Shown here piece after piece: positions 1 through 12,400 of a stretch of DNA of 23,300 nt. The stretch is from Pelargonium nanum (Eukaryota; Streptophyta; Magnoliopsida; Geraniales; Geraniaceae): the NCBI GenBank assembly GCA_036897485.1, contig JAYMTF010001463.1, forward strand, positions 1 through 23,300, in the 5' to 3' direction. Every line of letters begins with the position of its first letter. Position 1 is the stretch's first letter. Both the position numbers and the translations under genes were made by a program. The notes under the pieces are model-generated. The model was not told the DNA's origin. It worked only from the letters and a program-made list of their open reading frames with translations, and did no database searches.

Positions 1-58
1 CCGCTTTTAATTGCGGATTTGAGTTAATAAAACTATCTCTTTGATTAAAAAAAAAAAA
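1..58 (+). mobile_element. LINE-like 3' end with poly(A) tail (left edge)
   Basis: The segment has a TTAATAAAACT stretch (24-34) followed by TATCTCTTTG and a run of 12 A (47-58). An AATAAA-like hexamer about 20 bases before a pure A tail at the end of an insertion is how plant L1-type LINE copies finish. The rest of the element would lie before position 1. The same sequence returns inverted at 23245-23300 with one substitution and one base fewer in the A run, so it is a dispersed family. Target-site duplication cannot be tested because the 5' end is outside the window. Alternatively it is a terminal inverted repeat of a DNA element. Confidence 0.5.
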
Positions 59-1640
59 CTAATTTTTTGAATTTGTCTTTAGACAAACCGACTTAATAAA
101 ATAGCTCTCATACACCACAAGAGAAATTGTTATAACAAAAGGTTCTATCTAGACCCTCTCTTAAGTGAATATAGTTTAAGATTAACCGTCTTTTAAGATA
201 AGTCATAGTTACAAAATTCTAAACGACGACTAAATTAGTTATAAGACACGTATTTTATCATAAGAACAACTTTTAACCGTCCCCTACGGGGATGGAGAAA
301 AATAGAAAAATATACCCATAGCTAATTCGTTAAATTGGTAGAGTAGAAGTTGGGGGGCATAGAGCATGAATGTCCAAATTAAGCTGGGCAAAAGAATATG
401 TGATGAACAAAGTGATAAAATAAGTAAAAAGGTAATGAAAATAAAGTCAACAACTTTTACATTGTGGATGGCTACGAGGGAATCGAATTCAACGGTCACT
501 TTCTCGTGCCATGTATTTAATTGTGCTACAAATGTCCAATCCCCATTGATGCATGAGTTGTAGTGAGTAGTTTTTTTTATCCATGACGTTGATAATTTGA
601 CGTTAAACTGAAATTTGATCGGTGCCTAGTTGAATATGACTAATCTATTTCACGTGAGTTCTAAATCATAGTTTCGTATTTTGAATACATTTTGAAAGAC
701 GCTTTGATCGGTTTTTCATTTTGAGAATTTTCAAATTATTTTATTTCATGTTTTATATAAGTAATCGTAACTCGTAATAAGAGATGCATCATCCATATTC
801 CATGTGAGACTATTCCCTATCAACAAAAATTATGTTAGAAATGAAAACATAATTGAGATGGTGGTTTGGGCCTGGGCTAAATGTGGTTACTTTTGGGCCG
901 TGTAGTGACCCAATATTAATGTTAATGGCCATCTTTTGCTATAAACTAGCCCAATATGGTAATAAGCTAGCCTAGAAAATGCTATAAAACATGCAAAATG
1001 TATGAATTCTTTCATGTTTGTCCGACCCTACTCATATTTTTTTTCAAGAAACATTCAATCTGATTCTGATCTGGTCGATTATATTTATGTGACCTGATTT
1101 TACAAAAAAATTTAAATGACGAATGCCTGCAGATTTGAATCCAAACTGACGGTTGCTTAACGTTAAAGTTTATATTGGAAAAAGAAAACACGCTATCGTG
1201 AAATTTCACATATTGCACATTTTAATCACTCTAAAAATTTTCAATCTGACACAAAAAATGAAAAGGAAGATATAAACGGAATAATTTTTTTTCTTCGTGT
1301 TCTTCTATTTTAAATTATATTATAGTAGTTATGTTATTTTATTGTTTATTGGCATTGCAATATTCATATTGCTGGGAGTTTTGTCATGTCTTATTTTGAT
1401 GGAAAAAAAATTTATTTCTTCGTTATGAGTTGATGAATTTTTATTGGTATTGTTGCGTGTCAGATGTTTTTAAGAGGACAAAAAATTGTTTTATCGCCCC
1501 ATTGTTACAATCATGATTTTAACTGACTATATGTCACTCATATTCGGTAAAGCCCAATGTGAGACATAGACAACTCTTGAGATACAAGTAAAGTCCCATT
1601 TACATGCAATTTGCGGATTAACATTTTCCATTTACATGCT
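59..1640. other. Intergenic DNA upstream of the NO VEIN-like gene
   Basis: AT-rich DNA in which no gene is supported; the open frames here are short and lack family features. Two details stand out. A small GC hairpin, CCCC-TAC-GGGG, lies at 281-291. Three TGGGCY motifs lie at 867-899 (entered separately). The stretch 91-110 weakly resembles the LINE-like tail at 24-43, which may be chance or a second old tail. Confidence 0.6.
867..899. promoter_or_regulatory. Cluster of three site II-type TGGGCY motifs
   Basis: TGGGCC at 867-872, TGGGCT at 873-878 and TGGGCC at 894-899 fall within 33 bases. Site II elements of this form are bound by TCP-family factors in plant promoters of growth-related genes. 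The cluster lies about 900 bases before the NO VEIN-like start codon, which is far for a core promoter element, so it could serve a distal role or be chance. Confidence 0.3.
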
Positions 1641-1651
1641 ATTTTGATTTC

Positions 1652-1680
1652 AAGTCTCTCCGTCTCTGTCTCTCTGCTCT
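1652..1680 (+). promoter_or_regulatory. Pyrimidine patch in leader or core promoter
   Basis: A CT-rich tract with repeated TCTCT and GTCTC units sits about 125-155 bases before the start codon at 1805. Such Y patches are common near plant transcription starts or in 5' leaders. No convincing TATA box was seen just upstream, so the transcription start is not fixed. Confidence 0.4.
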
Positions 1681-1702
1681 GTTTTCACTCCAAATTACAC
1701 TC

Positions 1703-1836
1703 ATGCCACTGCCCACGCACTACACGTCTTCTCGTCTTCTCTGTTTTCTCAGACTCCGGTAATGGTGTTTCGCTTCTCTCTCACCAAAACAGACCATCGA
1801 AATAATGGGCAAAACAAGAAATCACAAAATTGTTAA
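1703..1836 (+). other. Two abutting upstream ORFs in the NO VEIN-like leader
   Basis: An ATG at 1703 opens a 19-codon frame whose stop TAA (1760-1762) shares its last A with a second ATG at 1762. The second frame runs 24 codons to a TAA at 1834-1836 and so overlaps the main start at 1805 in another frame. The ATG at 1762 has G at -3 and G at +4, a strong plant context. The main ATG also has a strong context (A at -3, G at +4). If transcription starts before 1703, these uORFs could lower translation of the main protein. That is inference from layout only. Confidence 0.4.
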
Positions 1837-4800
1837 AGCAAAGAACCACATTTCGGAGATAAGGAAGCGCAAGTTCTTGATCGGCGAGAAACGCCCAAAC
1901 CCGCTGACCGACGATCTTCAAAATGCGGTGGCCACCATCTCCTCCGAGATCTACGCCAACGATTCTCGTTTTCTCATGGAGCTGATCCAAGTTCGTTCCT
2001 TTTTGTACTCGTTGCTAGCTTCGGAGTTGTATACTGTGTGTTTTGGCGGTCTAATTTGATGATAAATTGTGGGTTTTGTGTTTGTTTGGCCGCAGAATGC
2101 GGAGGACAACAAGTACTCGCCGGAGGTGACGCCGGCGATTGAGTTCGTGCTGACCAGCTCAGACGTTGCCGGGGTTGGTGCTCCTGCAACTCTGGTGGTG
2201 TTCAACAATGAGGTTGGCTTCTCGAAGAGCGATGTTGAGTCGATTTGTAGTATTGGGAAGTCTACAAAAAAGGGCAAGAGGCAAGATCAGGGCTTAATTG
2301 GAGAAAAGGGTACATGGCTTGATCCTTGCTCCTTAGGGTTTTAGAAATTATAATTGAGAAACAAAAGTAGTCAAATTTTTGTGTGTGTGCATTGTGATAT
2401 GTTTCCTGATGGGCATAAATTAATCAGGGTTTAGGGTTTTATTTTTGTTGAAGTTTACTGCATTGAATTTTTGTTTGGTTTAGGAGTGCTTTATAAGCTA
2501 GTTGGTGTTGGGCCCTCCATTTACCAACTTATGCATTTAGTTGTGAGGAAAGACTAACTTGATGCCATCATATGTTTCTTAGTGCACAAAGTTAGCAAAT
2601 TTGCATCTGATGGTAGTGTTGAAGTATCACACGTTGAATAAATGTGATTGTTGCTTCCCTTTCCTTGTTTTAGTGTGACCAAGGACCTTTGTTGTAATGT
2701 CTTGGAGTTTCCTTGGCTTTTTTTCTTGTTCACAGAGGGTACATAAATATTCAGGGTGTTGTCATTGTGGGTGATACAACTTTGTCACATTTGGGAGAAG
2801 TTTTAGGGGATACTGCAGATTCTGCTTGATTAGCATCAAAATGTCATTTTTAACAAATCCCTGAAAACATATATAATTGAGATTTTCCTGCAATCATGTT
2901 TTGAACTTTTCGTAAAAGCATCTTTTACATTGGTGGGGAAAATGTCAAGTGACCCTTAAATAAAGACCCCAAGAATAATATTTTCAATAATATCATGTTT
3001 CAGTCTTGGAGGCATGCAGGGTACTAAGCTTGCTGATAGAGTTTGGGGCTTCCTTTGAAACCCTTTATTAGGGTCTCTAATCTTGACATTGCAGTAAAAA
3101 TGAAAATTTGGTGTTTGGGTGAAAGGATGTTATCATGGTGACCTTTTGGACACTTGACGCACACCTTAAGAGGATGTAAATGAAGTTGCTGGTTCAGTCA
3201 AGCCTCATGCTTCCTGGCAGTTTAGACTATCCTTGCAAATATTTCTCTACTAAAAAGAGCGGGACAAATTAGCTTCAGGTTTAAAATCTTCATGCACTGT
3301 ATTAGTTGTGGTGTGTTTAAGCGTTAGCTTAACACACAATATAATGTGTGCGTAAATTATAAATTTGGTATGAATCATGGGAGATAAGATCCGTAATCAC
3401 TTGTCAGTTTGTTCACAAAAAGACCATGTGTACAGAATCTTGAGGAATTAGTTAGCCCTGTGTACAGTTCAAGCCTGCTTATCTACATATAGAGTTAGTA
3501 TATTTATCATATATGGGTTTTATCAGCTCAAGAGCAGCCAGGCTAGTGAAGCTAAATTTTGCTTATTATTTTTTGCTGGCATTATTGTAAACATGAAACC
3601 GGCCAAATGCAAGTCAACAGTTGTTTCTGAACTGCTTTGTACAGATGCATACTTGGGTAGCTTGCATGATTATAAAATTTCACTTAGTCTCAATTTTATG
3701 CATTGCAGGTATTGGTTTCAAAAGTGTGTTTTTAATCAGTTCATGCCCTCATGTTTTTAGCCGTGGTTACCAAATCAGATTCAGTGATGTTCCAGATGCT
3801 GATTCTGGTATTGGGTATATTGTTCCAGAGTGGATTGCCACAAACAATAAGCCAACTGTTTCAGAATTACAATCTATCTATGGATCCGGCAACATTCTTC
3901 TAACAACAACCATTGTTCTACCTCTAAAACCTGAGAAAGTAGAATCAGTGAAGAAACAACTCTCAGATATCAATCCTGAAGTCTTACTCTTCTTACGCAA
4001 GATCAAGCGGATATCAGTACGAGAAATCAATGGTAATTGTTGTTCCACAGACTCTATATCTGCCCATTCAATCTATAGTGAGACTGATCCTACAACAATA
4101 AAGAGTCAAAAGAAAGATTGTCGCAGTGTCCGTCTTTCAGTTCGAGAGGAAGTGTTTTGTAATGTGCTCACTTGCTGTTATCACATATGGGACCAAGTTT
4201 TCTCAGTAGAAGAAAATAGTAAGGTTGACTCAAGAAAGGACATCAAAGAATGGATGATATCTCTTGCTTTCCCATCTGGAAAGAGATTAGACAAGGGCAC
4301 TCCTGTTGGCATATTTGCATTCCTGCCAACTAAAATGATTACCAACTTCCCATTCATAGTGCAGGCGGACTTCATACTTTCATCCTCGAGAGAGGACATA
4401 GTTTTGGACAACAAGTGGAATTTAGGAATCTTGGACCATGTGCCTTCTGCTTTCATGAGCGCTTTTACTACTTTTATGGAGTCCACTATTACAGCAGAGT
4501 ACTTCACCACTGATCAAGTGCTTCACTTCTTATCTGCTCAAGAGTCTCCTTATAAGGAGCTTAGGAAAGTGAGACAATCTATAGAATCAAGATTAAAGAA
4601 AGAGTGCATTGTTCCTCAAGGGGCATTCTTGAAAGAAGAAACACAGGGCCACACCATGAAACACTGCATTGTTACCAAGGATATATCTTCCCCAGGGAAA
4701 TCTATCTTTCATGAATCAGTGGCCTGCAAAAAATTTAAAGGCTGGGATTATCTTGGAATGCCTGTCATGGATGATTGTAATGAATATAATGGCAGATTCA

Positions 4801-7800
4801 TTCATGCCTTTTGTCGCATGTTCAGCGCTCCACCCGGTGAGTATGCAGACCTCCTTTGCTTTTTTGCTGATTATTGGGAACAATTGCCACTCAAGACTTT
4901 CATTAACATACCCGTTTTCAAGTACATTGCTCAGACTGGGGAGATTAAGCAATGTAGTATTTTAGATGTTGATGTAAAACAGAAAATCCATCTTGTCTGG
5001 GAGGTTGAAGAACATGTATGGCTTAATAAATGGAACCTAGAGATGGGTTGTCCAGACAATATGTTTTTCTTCCCTAATGATCTAGTAGTCGCTCTTGTAG
5101 GCCATGCGAAAGAAAATTGTTTGAAGAAGTTTTTGGTAGAAAAGGTGGGTCTGGTAGTTACTACAATCCCTCAGTACTGTGCAGCGCTCTCTTCTTTTGT
5201 TGGAAGAAGAAAAGACTCAGAACTGGCAGTTAAATTATCTCATTTCATTTACCATTCATTCTTGAACAACTACATTCAAGTCGACAAAATTTTCAGGATC
5301 TTGTGTTCCATGCCAGTATCTGATAAATTTGGAAATGTCCTCTGTACCAAAACTCTTGTGCCTGCTTCCGGTAGCAAATGGGTAAAACTCTTTGGTTGTA
5401 ACAATCCAGATATTGAGGGGTCTTTTAATGGCAATTATGTTGAACTGGGGTCTGTGTATGCTGAAGCTGCAAAATTTGGTGGAGTATCTACAGCAGAGAA
5501 GGAACTATTGGACTTCCTTACAAAACATGCCGTAACTTTTGATTTGCCTGATATTATACCTCAAGATATAGCGTTTCCAGTGGTTACTTCTCAGTTGACT
5601 TGTGACCAGGCTCTATTACTTCTGGGCTGGATACGGAGCCTGAGGGCAAGCAACCATGAGATGCCTATGAGGTTTAAAGAAAGTATAATGACAGGTAAAT
5701 GGTTGAAGACATATTCAGGCTTTTATCCTCCAATATATTGTTTTCTTTCTGATGGAACAGAGGTATGTACATTATTAGAGATGGCAAAACTTCTCCGGGT
5801 TTTATCAGTAGTAGATGATGAGTATTATATGAACAAAATTAGGTCATTCAAAGATGAGTTAAGATATATCGGTGTGCATATAGGGTCTGATGACGTGCAT
5901 CCACTTATTATTGAGCACTTTAAGCCCCTTGCCTCCAATGCAATGGATGCAAAATTTGCAATTTTCCTGTTGACCTTTATTAGATACTTGAAGGACAATA
6001 ATAAGCTTAATGGAGAATTTATGACAACTTTGAAAGAGGGGAAATGGCTGAAAACAAAAATGGGCTTTACGACTCCTGCTGGATCTGTTTATCTGTCATC
6101 TGATGTCTCAGAGGCTTTTGCACAATTAACAGACCGGCCTGTTGTTGATAGAGCATATTATGAGAACCATTTTGATTTTTTTGCTGATGAACTCAAATTG
6201 CTCAGTGTTGTTGTCTGTTTGGAAGAAGCATATGAGCTCATACAGAAACATTTCAGATTTCCTGAAGATCTATCCACTTTGACCAAGGAGAGTGTTTTGC
6301 TGTTACTTGAATGTATCCAGCATTTGGGGCCTAGAGCTGTTGGTTTAACACATAGAATCAGGTGTCAACCATGGGTGAAGACTAATTCCGGGTTCAAATG
6401 CTCCACGGAATCCCTTCTGTTTGATCACAAATGGGATCACTTGCTGAATGTTGTTACATTGCCCATCATTGATGAAGCATTTTATGGAAGCAGGATTCGG
6501 TCATACAAGATAGAACTGGAGGCAATCGGGGTAGTTGTGGACGATGATGGGGCATCTAAGATGTTTTCTGTTGAAATCAGGTCGATGTTATCTACAAGCC
6601 GATTAACAAGTGCTAATGTTATCTCACTGTTGAACTGTATGAAGCATATGGGTGAAACAATGCCTTCATTGTTGTCCAATATTATGAGCTGTTTGTCAGG
6701 GGAGAAGTGGTTGAAGACCTGTAATGGCTATAAATCTGCCTCCGATGCTATATTGTTTGATCCAAAATGGGAATCTGTTTCACAGTTTGCCAATCTCCCT
6801 TTCATTGATATGACATATTATGGTGTTGATCTCCATTCATTTAGAAATGAGCTGAAGTTTCTGGGAGTAGTGGTTGATTTGAGCCAGGGAGCTCATTTTC
6901 TGGCAAGAGATCTCAATTTTCCAAAGGAACCAGCAGTAGTTGCACCAGGCTGGGCTCACTCTTTGTTGCAGTGTCTCTCGTCCCTGCGAAGAAGTGGCAA
7001 TTCTCTAGTTGAACATTTCATTGACAAGCTAAGATCTAGCAAATGGTTGAAAACGCACATGGGCTACAAATCCCCAGAGGAGTCTCTCTTCTTTAATCCT
7101 GAATGGGAATGTTATCTAGAACAGCAAGATGGACCCTTTCTTGATCATATATTCTACGGGACATTTAGTTCACTGGAGAGGGAAGAACTGAAAGTCATAG
7201 GTGTGAAGATTGAAATTGAGGAAGTTTGCTCTCTTCTTTCAAAGATTCTTACATCTCATACTCAAACTAATCCAATAATGAGAATATACAGGTTCTTGCA
7301 CAAATGTGGATGGATTGAGAACTGTTTGGATATATCTTGCTCTGTGTTGTGGATTCCAGATGTTCACAGACCAGGAGAAGGGAAATGGGTGCCTTCTCGT
7401 TCTTGCGTTCTTCACTGCACGAACAACCTTTTTCACTCTTGTTTGCATGTCCTTGATAATTACTACGAGAACAATTTGTTGGGTTTTCTATCAATGGCTT
7501 TTGCCGTGGAGGAAGTTCCTTCTCTTGGTCACTATGTGATGCTCTGGCATGACTGGGAGAGAGGAAAGCACCAAGTGTCTTCTGATGAGTTAATGACTTT
7601 ATGGGGTTACATATCGGCTAATTGGGATGATACTTTGTGCTCTACCATCAGTGAGGAGATAAGCTTGCTACCCGCAACCACTTTTTCTGGGGATATCCAA
7701 TTAGTAGATAAAGGTAAAGTCCTAATTCCTGATGACCAGGTACTCCAATGTGCATTTGCAAGAGCAAGTAAAGAACCTATATTTTTGTGGCTCCCCAAAA

Positions 7801-8585
7801 TTGGCTCCAAAACACTTGATTGGAAAAATCTCTGTGACATTTACAGAAGATTGGGAGTTCGAACATTGTCTGAATCCGTGCAGTATGACCCGGATGATAC
7901 TTTGTCTTCGAATCGCACTTTTCAGAAGTTAGATATGAGAGACAGCTTGATTTGGAAAAGTTTGATCAAAATCATATTGGCCTTTCTCTCTAGTGTTTCA
8001 ATGGAGGAAAAGCAAAGGAGAGCAAGTGTCCTTGATCTCTCATTTTATGGGGCTGAGAAGCAGATACCAGTTCCATATGGCTTACAATTAGCCACTGTTG
8101 CTGGTTCAAAGAATCAATACTGCTTGCTATTGGACAAAAGGATAAATGTACAAATTACGAAACAAGCAATATGGGAAAAGAAGTCTCAGAGACTGCTTGT
8201 TCAGATATCTAGCTGGAACTCAAAGCAGAAAAACATTTTGTTCGCTAGTAATTTTGCAAGGGCTATCTCTGAGGCAGTTCTACAGAGCAACAATGAGCTT
8301 GTGGACAGCCTCTCCAAAGTCATTCGGAGGGCTTTTCATTATGGTTTTGAAGAGAAAGCAGTGGACATCTTTCTGAGGATGGAAAATCTTAAACTAACAG
8401 CAGTGGACAAAGAAATTCCTAATCAGTTACTCCCATTAGTTAATTCTTCTTCGCCTGCTTTACTGAAGCGCAAGATTTCACCTTTGGAATCGGTTTCTAC
8501 TCCAGAATTTCCTTCCTGGGATTCTTCTGGTAAGAAGAAGCGAACCAGAGCGGAAGTTTGCTACCGAAAAAAGCCTGAAAGATAA
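1805..8585 (+). CDS. NO VEIN/sacsin-like GHKL ATPase-domain protein
   Basis: Three exons, 1805-1990, 2096-2309 and 3709-8585, join to 1758 residues. Intron 1 is phase 0 and intron 2 phase 1, both GT-AG. The N-terminus carries an HSP90/histidine-kinase-like ATP-binding fold: N-box ELIQNAEDN (59-67), G1-like NNEVGF (99-104), GEKGIGFKS (131-139), and the family motif QADFILSSSRED (352-363). Residues about 690-1380 hold a tandem repeat of about 112 residues, each unit with a KWLKT-type core and most with a later YYG...ELK.LGVVV segment. The basic clusters KRK (1720-1722) and KKKRTR (1742-1747) look like nuclear localisation signals. Arabidopsis NO VEIN, a nuclear protein needed for leaf vein and auxin-dependent patterning, is a longer relative; the biochemical activity of the family is not established. 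The start at 1805 fits the family N-terminus. The frame is open for 88 bases before exon 3, but this is intron. I am sure of the family, not of the exact orthologue. Confidence 0.9.
2310..3708 (+). other. Long intron 2 of the NO VEIN-like gene
   Basis: This 1399-base intron begins GTACATGG and ends TTGCAG. It splits the codon of the glycine in GEKG-IGFKS. I see no further exon in it: the protein reads continuously across the junction in the conserved motif. T-rich sequence dominates, and I recognise no mobile element. Confidence 0.8.
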
Positions 8586-9459
8586 GTACAGTTCCCTTTT
8601 TTGCTCCATCTTGTGTGGAAGAAAATTGCATATAGTAAAGGATGTTTTAGATAGTTGGATATGCCTAATGACTAGTCTCTTAATCTCAGTGTTTTTGCAA
8701 TGGAACTGGTACTTGTAGGACAAAATGTCTATGTAGATAGAACTTAGAAGTACTGGCCTCACTCCACACACTGGTTGTTGATTATATATGGGAGAGGCTA
8801 CTTGACTTTGATGGGATGTACTGATATATTTTTGTCCATGAAATGATGGTCCCAGAATTGTTATTCTGATATCTCCCATTTGTTTTCATTTATATCTTTT
8901 GACCAGTTGATTTTTTTTTTTCTGAATTAAGGAGTGATTTGAGGTTAATGTTATTCTATGGCTTGTTTTTGACAACTGGTCTTTCAATCTCGCTCTTGCA
9001 CCTGTCCTTTCAATTGTTGATGAACTTGACTTCGACTCAAAAACTTAATCTGTTTGTGATAACATAGTATAAATTTAGCCGCACGATAGAGAGTTACAAA
9101 ACTTCATATATCAGTGATATTTGCCATCTCTAACAGTAAACTCTCGTGTTAGTTATTTTATTTCCGCGCATGATTATAAACATTTTGAATCAATATATAG
9201 ATTCTTTCCAACCTAACATGCTTAGGTAGACTTGTTCCAACTTCATGACAAGGATCAAATAAAGAAATTGGACAAGTAGATAGTGAAAAAGTTGTTAAAT
9301 AAGTTCATAAATGTCAAGCAACCAACATTTTCAAAACCTATCTACAGATTGCAAAAAAGGAAGTGGGTGTGTTTTAACTGCTAGAAAGATGGATAGAGAT
9401 GGTGCTACCCCTGCAGAGGTGCATAATACAGACTGGGTTTTGATTGTTCCAATATTTGC
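8586..9459. other. Convergent intergenic gap
   Basis: The 3' ends of the NO VEIN-like gene (+) and the aminotransferase gene (-) face each other across 874 bases, which must hold both 3' UTRs and polyadenylation sites. No canonical AATAAA stands out at a convincing distance from either stop codon. No gene is supported here; the frame at 9311-9511 is antisense to the last aminotransferase exon. Confidence 0.6.
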
Positions 9460-12400
9460 CTATCTTAGCTCTACAGTCCAACCCATCTTGTCATCTACAA
9501 GACCCATCTGAAGTCTTGTAAGTGCAGAGTAGAGTTGTTGTGACACAGCACCAAAACCGCCATTTCCATAAGATATCCTGCACAAACAGAAGAAAGCCCT
9601 AAGTTGTTGTGTCGAGTTCACTGTCTATGGAAGAGCTGGCAATTCGAGCCTCTACACTTTACACAACACTAAATATGCGTGTTTGGGATCACAGTTTGTA
9701 ATAATGCAGTGTTTGTTGAGTGATGATGTCGTGTTTGTTGAATAATCGTGCCGTGTTCATACTAAGCCCCGGACACATGTACAAATCGTGTTGTGATACA
9801 CCCAACACGCACACTTAGGAGTTCTATTGTAAATTAAACACTCGCAAGAACCAGAGAACTTCACTTCAATGCCAAAAGAAAAATGAAGAGCCAGGATACA
9901 TTTACCTTTTATCGAGGTAAGTGATGCTACCAACGGGTGACACGACAACAGCTGTCCCCGTGCAAAATACTTCATCAGCATCGAGCAACTCATCCACCGC
10001 AACCTGGCGTTCCTTAACCTGCATGTACCAAAGAAAATTAACAGATGAAGTGATTTGGAAAAACCCATTCCACACTCTATAACTAGTGCAGACAAACCAC
10101 ATGCTATGCAAAACTAGGGCAGCCAATTTGGGTCATGAGTCATGACCCATGACTCGAACACGATACCAATTTACGCGAGTTTGGATCTAACTCAATCTTG
10201 CTCTTGTCGTGTTTGTGTCAAACCTCCTTGACCCCCCAAAGCCATTTAATTAAACAAGTTGCGTAGATAAAATGGTAAGTTTATGTATTGGGTCGGGTTC
10301 ATTGAACCTGTTTATATAATTTTGTTGTCCGTGTCATATAACTCAACTCATTTAATAGTCAGGTCGTGTTCAGATCATATAATATAGAATATTAAACTTT
10401 CACCACGAACCCGTGAACACCCGCAATATGCAACCAGAGTACCAAGTACCAAATGTCCATGGTTTGTTATAATGGAAATATCCTAAGTTGCAAGCAACTT
10501 ATATTATACTCTTTTATGCAATAGATGGTTTGCTAATAGAGTGCTAGGTACCAAAATTTATCCAAGTTTTGTTACTATGGAAATACATACCTCAAATCCT
10601 TCACTACGAGCCACATCGATTATACTCTTTCGAGTAATGCCTGGAAGGATTGTCCCTTTGATAGCAGGTGTTGATAAAACTTTGTCCTAGGACCACATAA
10701 TAAATTAACATACATTAGCACTAATGTTACGCAAAATGAGTCTACGACACTCACAAAATATTATTGCATAGAAATAATGTACTTGTAAACAGTTCCTCAG
10801 CTTAATGAAAAAGAAAACAGCAAAAGCCAACTAAGACCACTTATTTGATACATGAAGCACAAGTTCAATCCATTATATTATACAGACTTGCCCGACATTA
10901 TTTTCAAGAATGAGCTGATGACATATTATCCTGTTACGTAAATACGTGTTAAAAGCAAAATCAAATCAACAGTATAAAATTATGGTTCCATCTCGGGCAA
11001 GAAAATCAACAGTAGACATCATTACGTGTTTGCACTTAATTTTTAAGAAAAGTACCTTCACGACAAAAATGTTGCAAGATGAGACCTCCTCCAGGTACTT
11101 TTTGTGCACACAATCAAGGTATAAAACATCAGAATAGCCTTTTGCTTTTGCAGCAGATTGTGCCTTCAAAACCTGTAAGATAATGAATTGATGGATTAGA
11201 AAGAAATTAGAAACCACCAGGCAAAATCTGAACAATCTTCACATGCCAGAAAGTTACCACAACCAAATTCAAGACTCAATGTAGCATTCTGAGCATATGT
11301 CATTGTTATAAAGTTTTATCACAGTTCAAGAGTGGAATAAAAGTTCACAATATGCAAATATCAAACACTGTAATATTATTAGTCAATTGGCATGCAAGTA
11401 GTGTACCGCAGCATAGTTGCCTATCGTCTTAACACCTCCAGTACCACCAGGAGTGGCACGATGCAGCTCATGCTCAACCACCAAATTAATGGGTGCTACA
11501 CCTTCCTGGAATATGATTACAGACAAAAAGACATTAGTATTGTCAGTGTGGAAATAGCCGAAACCATCTATAAAAGCAGGAAAACAAAGGGAAGAACCTG
11601 ATTAAATCGTAAACAGGATGTGATTAGTGATGTTGCATATTATCATCATAGGAAAGAACCCTATTCAAGTCAGGATTGCTCTAATATGAAACTTGTGCAG
11701 AGATTACACATAAATTAGGAAAATTTCCTGCAGACTATGCTTTATTTTCTCTACCCTATATGTCTAGTATTGAGAAATATTTCCAATCAAAGGAAAAGTT
11801 TGTGTTTCATTATCAAAAAGAACATTTAAGCAAGCACTTTCAATTCATTTAAGACTATCTCTCCAAACACAACCTTTAATTCATCAAAACTTGTGATGCA
11901 AAATAAGTTTGAGCATATAAAACATACATCGACCAGATATTTAAAATAATTCAGAAGCAGCACATGATCATAATACACTTGAATGGGACAATAACAAACC
12001 TTAAAATAGTTTCCAACAGGAGAAACATAAATTAGAAAGGTGTACTCTGGAGCAGGAGCAAGACCAAGAACAGCACCACTACCCATTAGCAATGGCCTTA
12101 TATACAAGGAACCTTTACCCGCAGGGGGAACCTAAAATGACAGATTAACAACTTAGTGATATAGATATACATCACGTAATGTCAAATGCTGATAAAAAAC
12201 TCATACTGGAATTAAGGTTGTACAGTACCCAGCGTTTGTTTGCTAAAACTGTTTCCTTCACCGCTTCTACAAACTGTTCAACAGTTGGTGACGGCATGCA
12301 CATTCGCTCTGCACCCATCTGCATCCGAAGCGCATTTTCCTCGGGACGAAAGAGAAGAATATTACCATCTTCTTTCCTATAGGCTTTCAATCCTTCAAAT

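Noticed and set aside
3621..3708. An alternative start for the large NO VEIN-like exon at 3621
   Set aside because: This part lies before a clean TTGCAG acceptor, and the family motif GEKGIGFKS reads across from exon 2 in phase. The first codon is not ATG and the residues here do not match the family.
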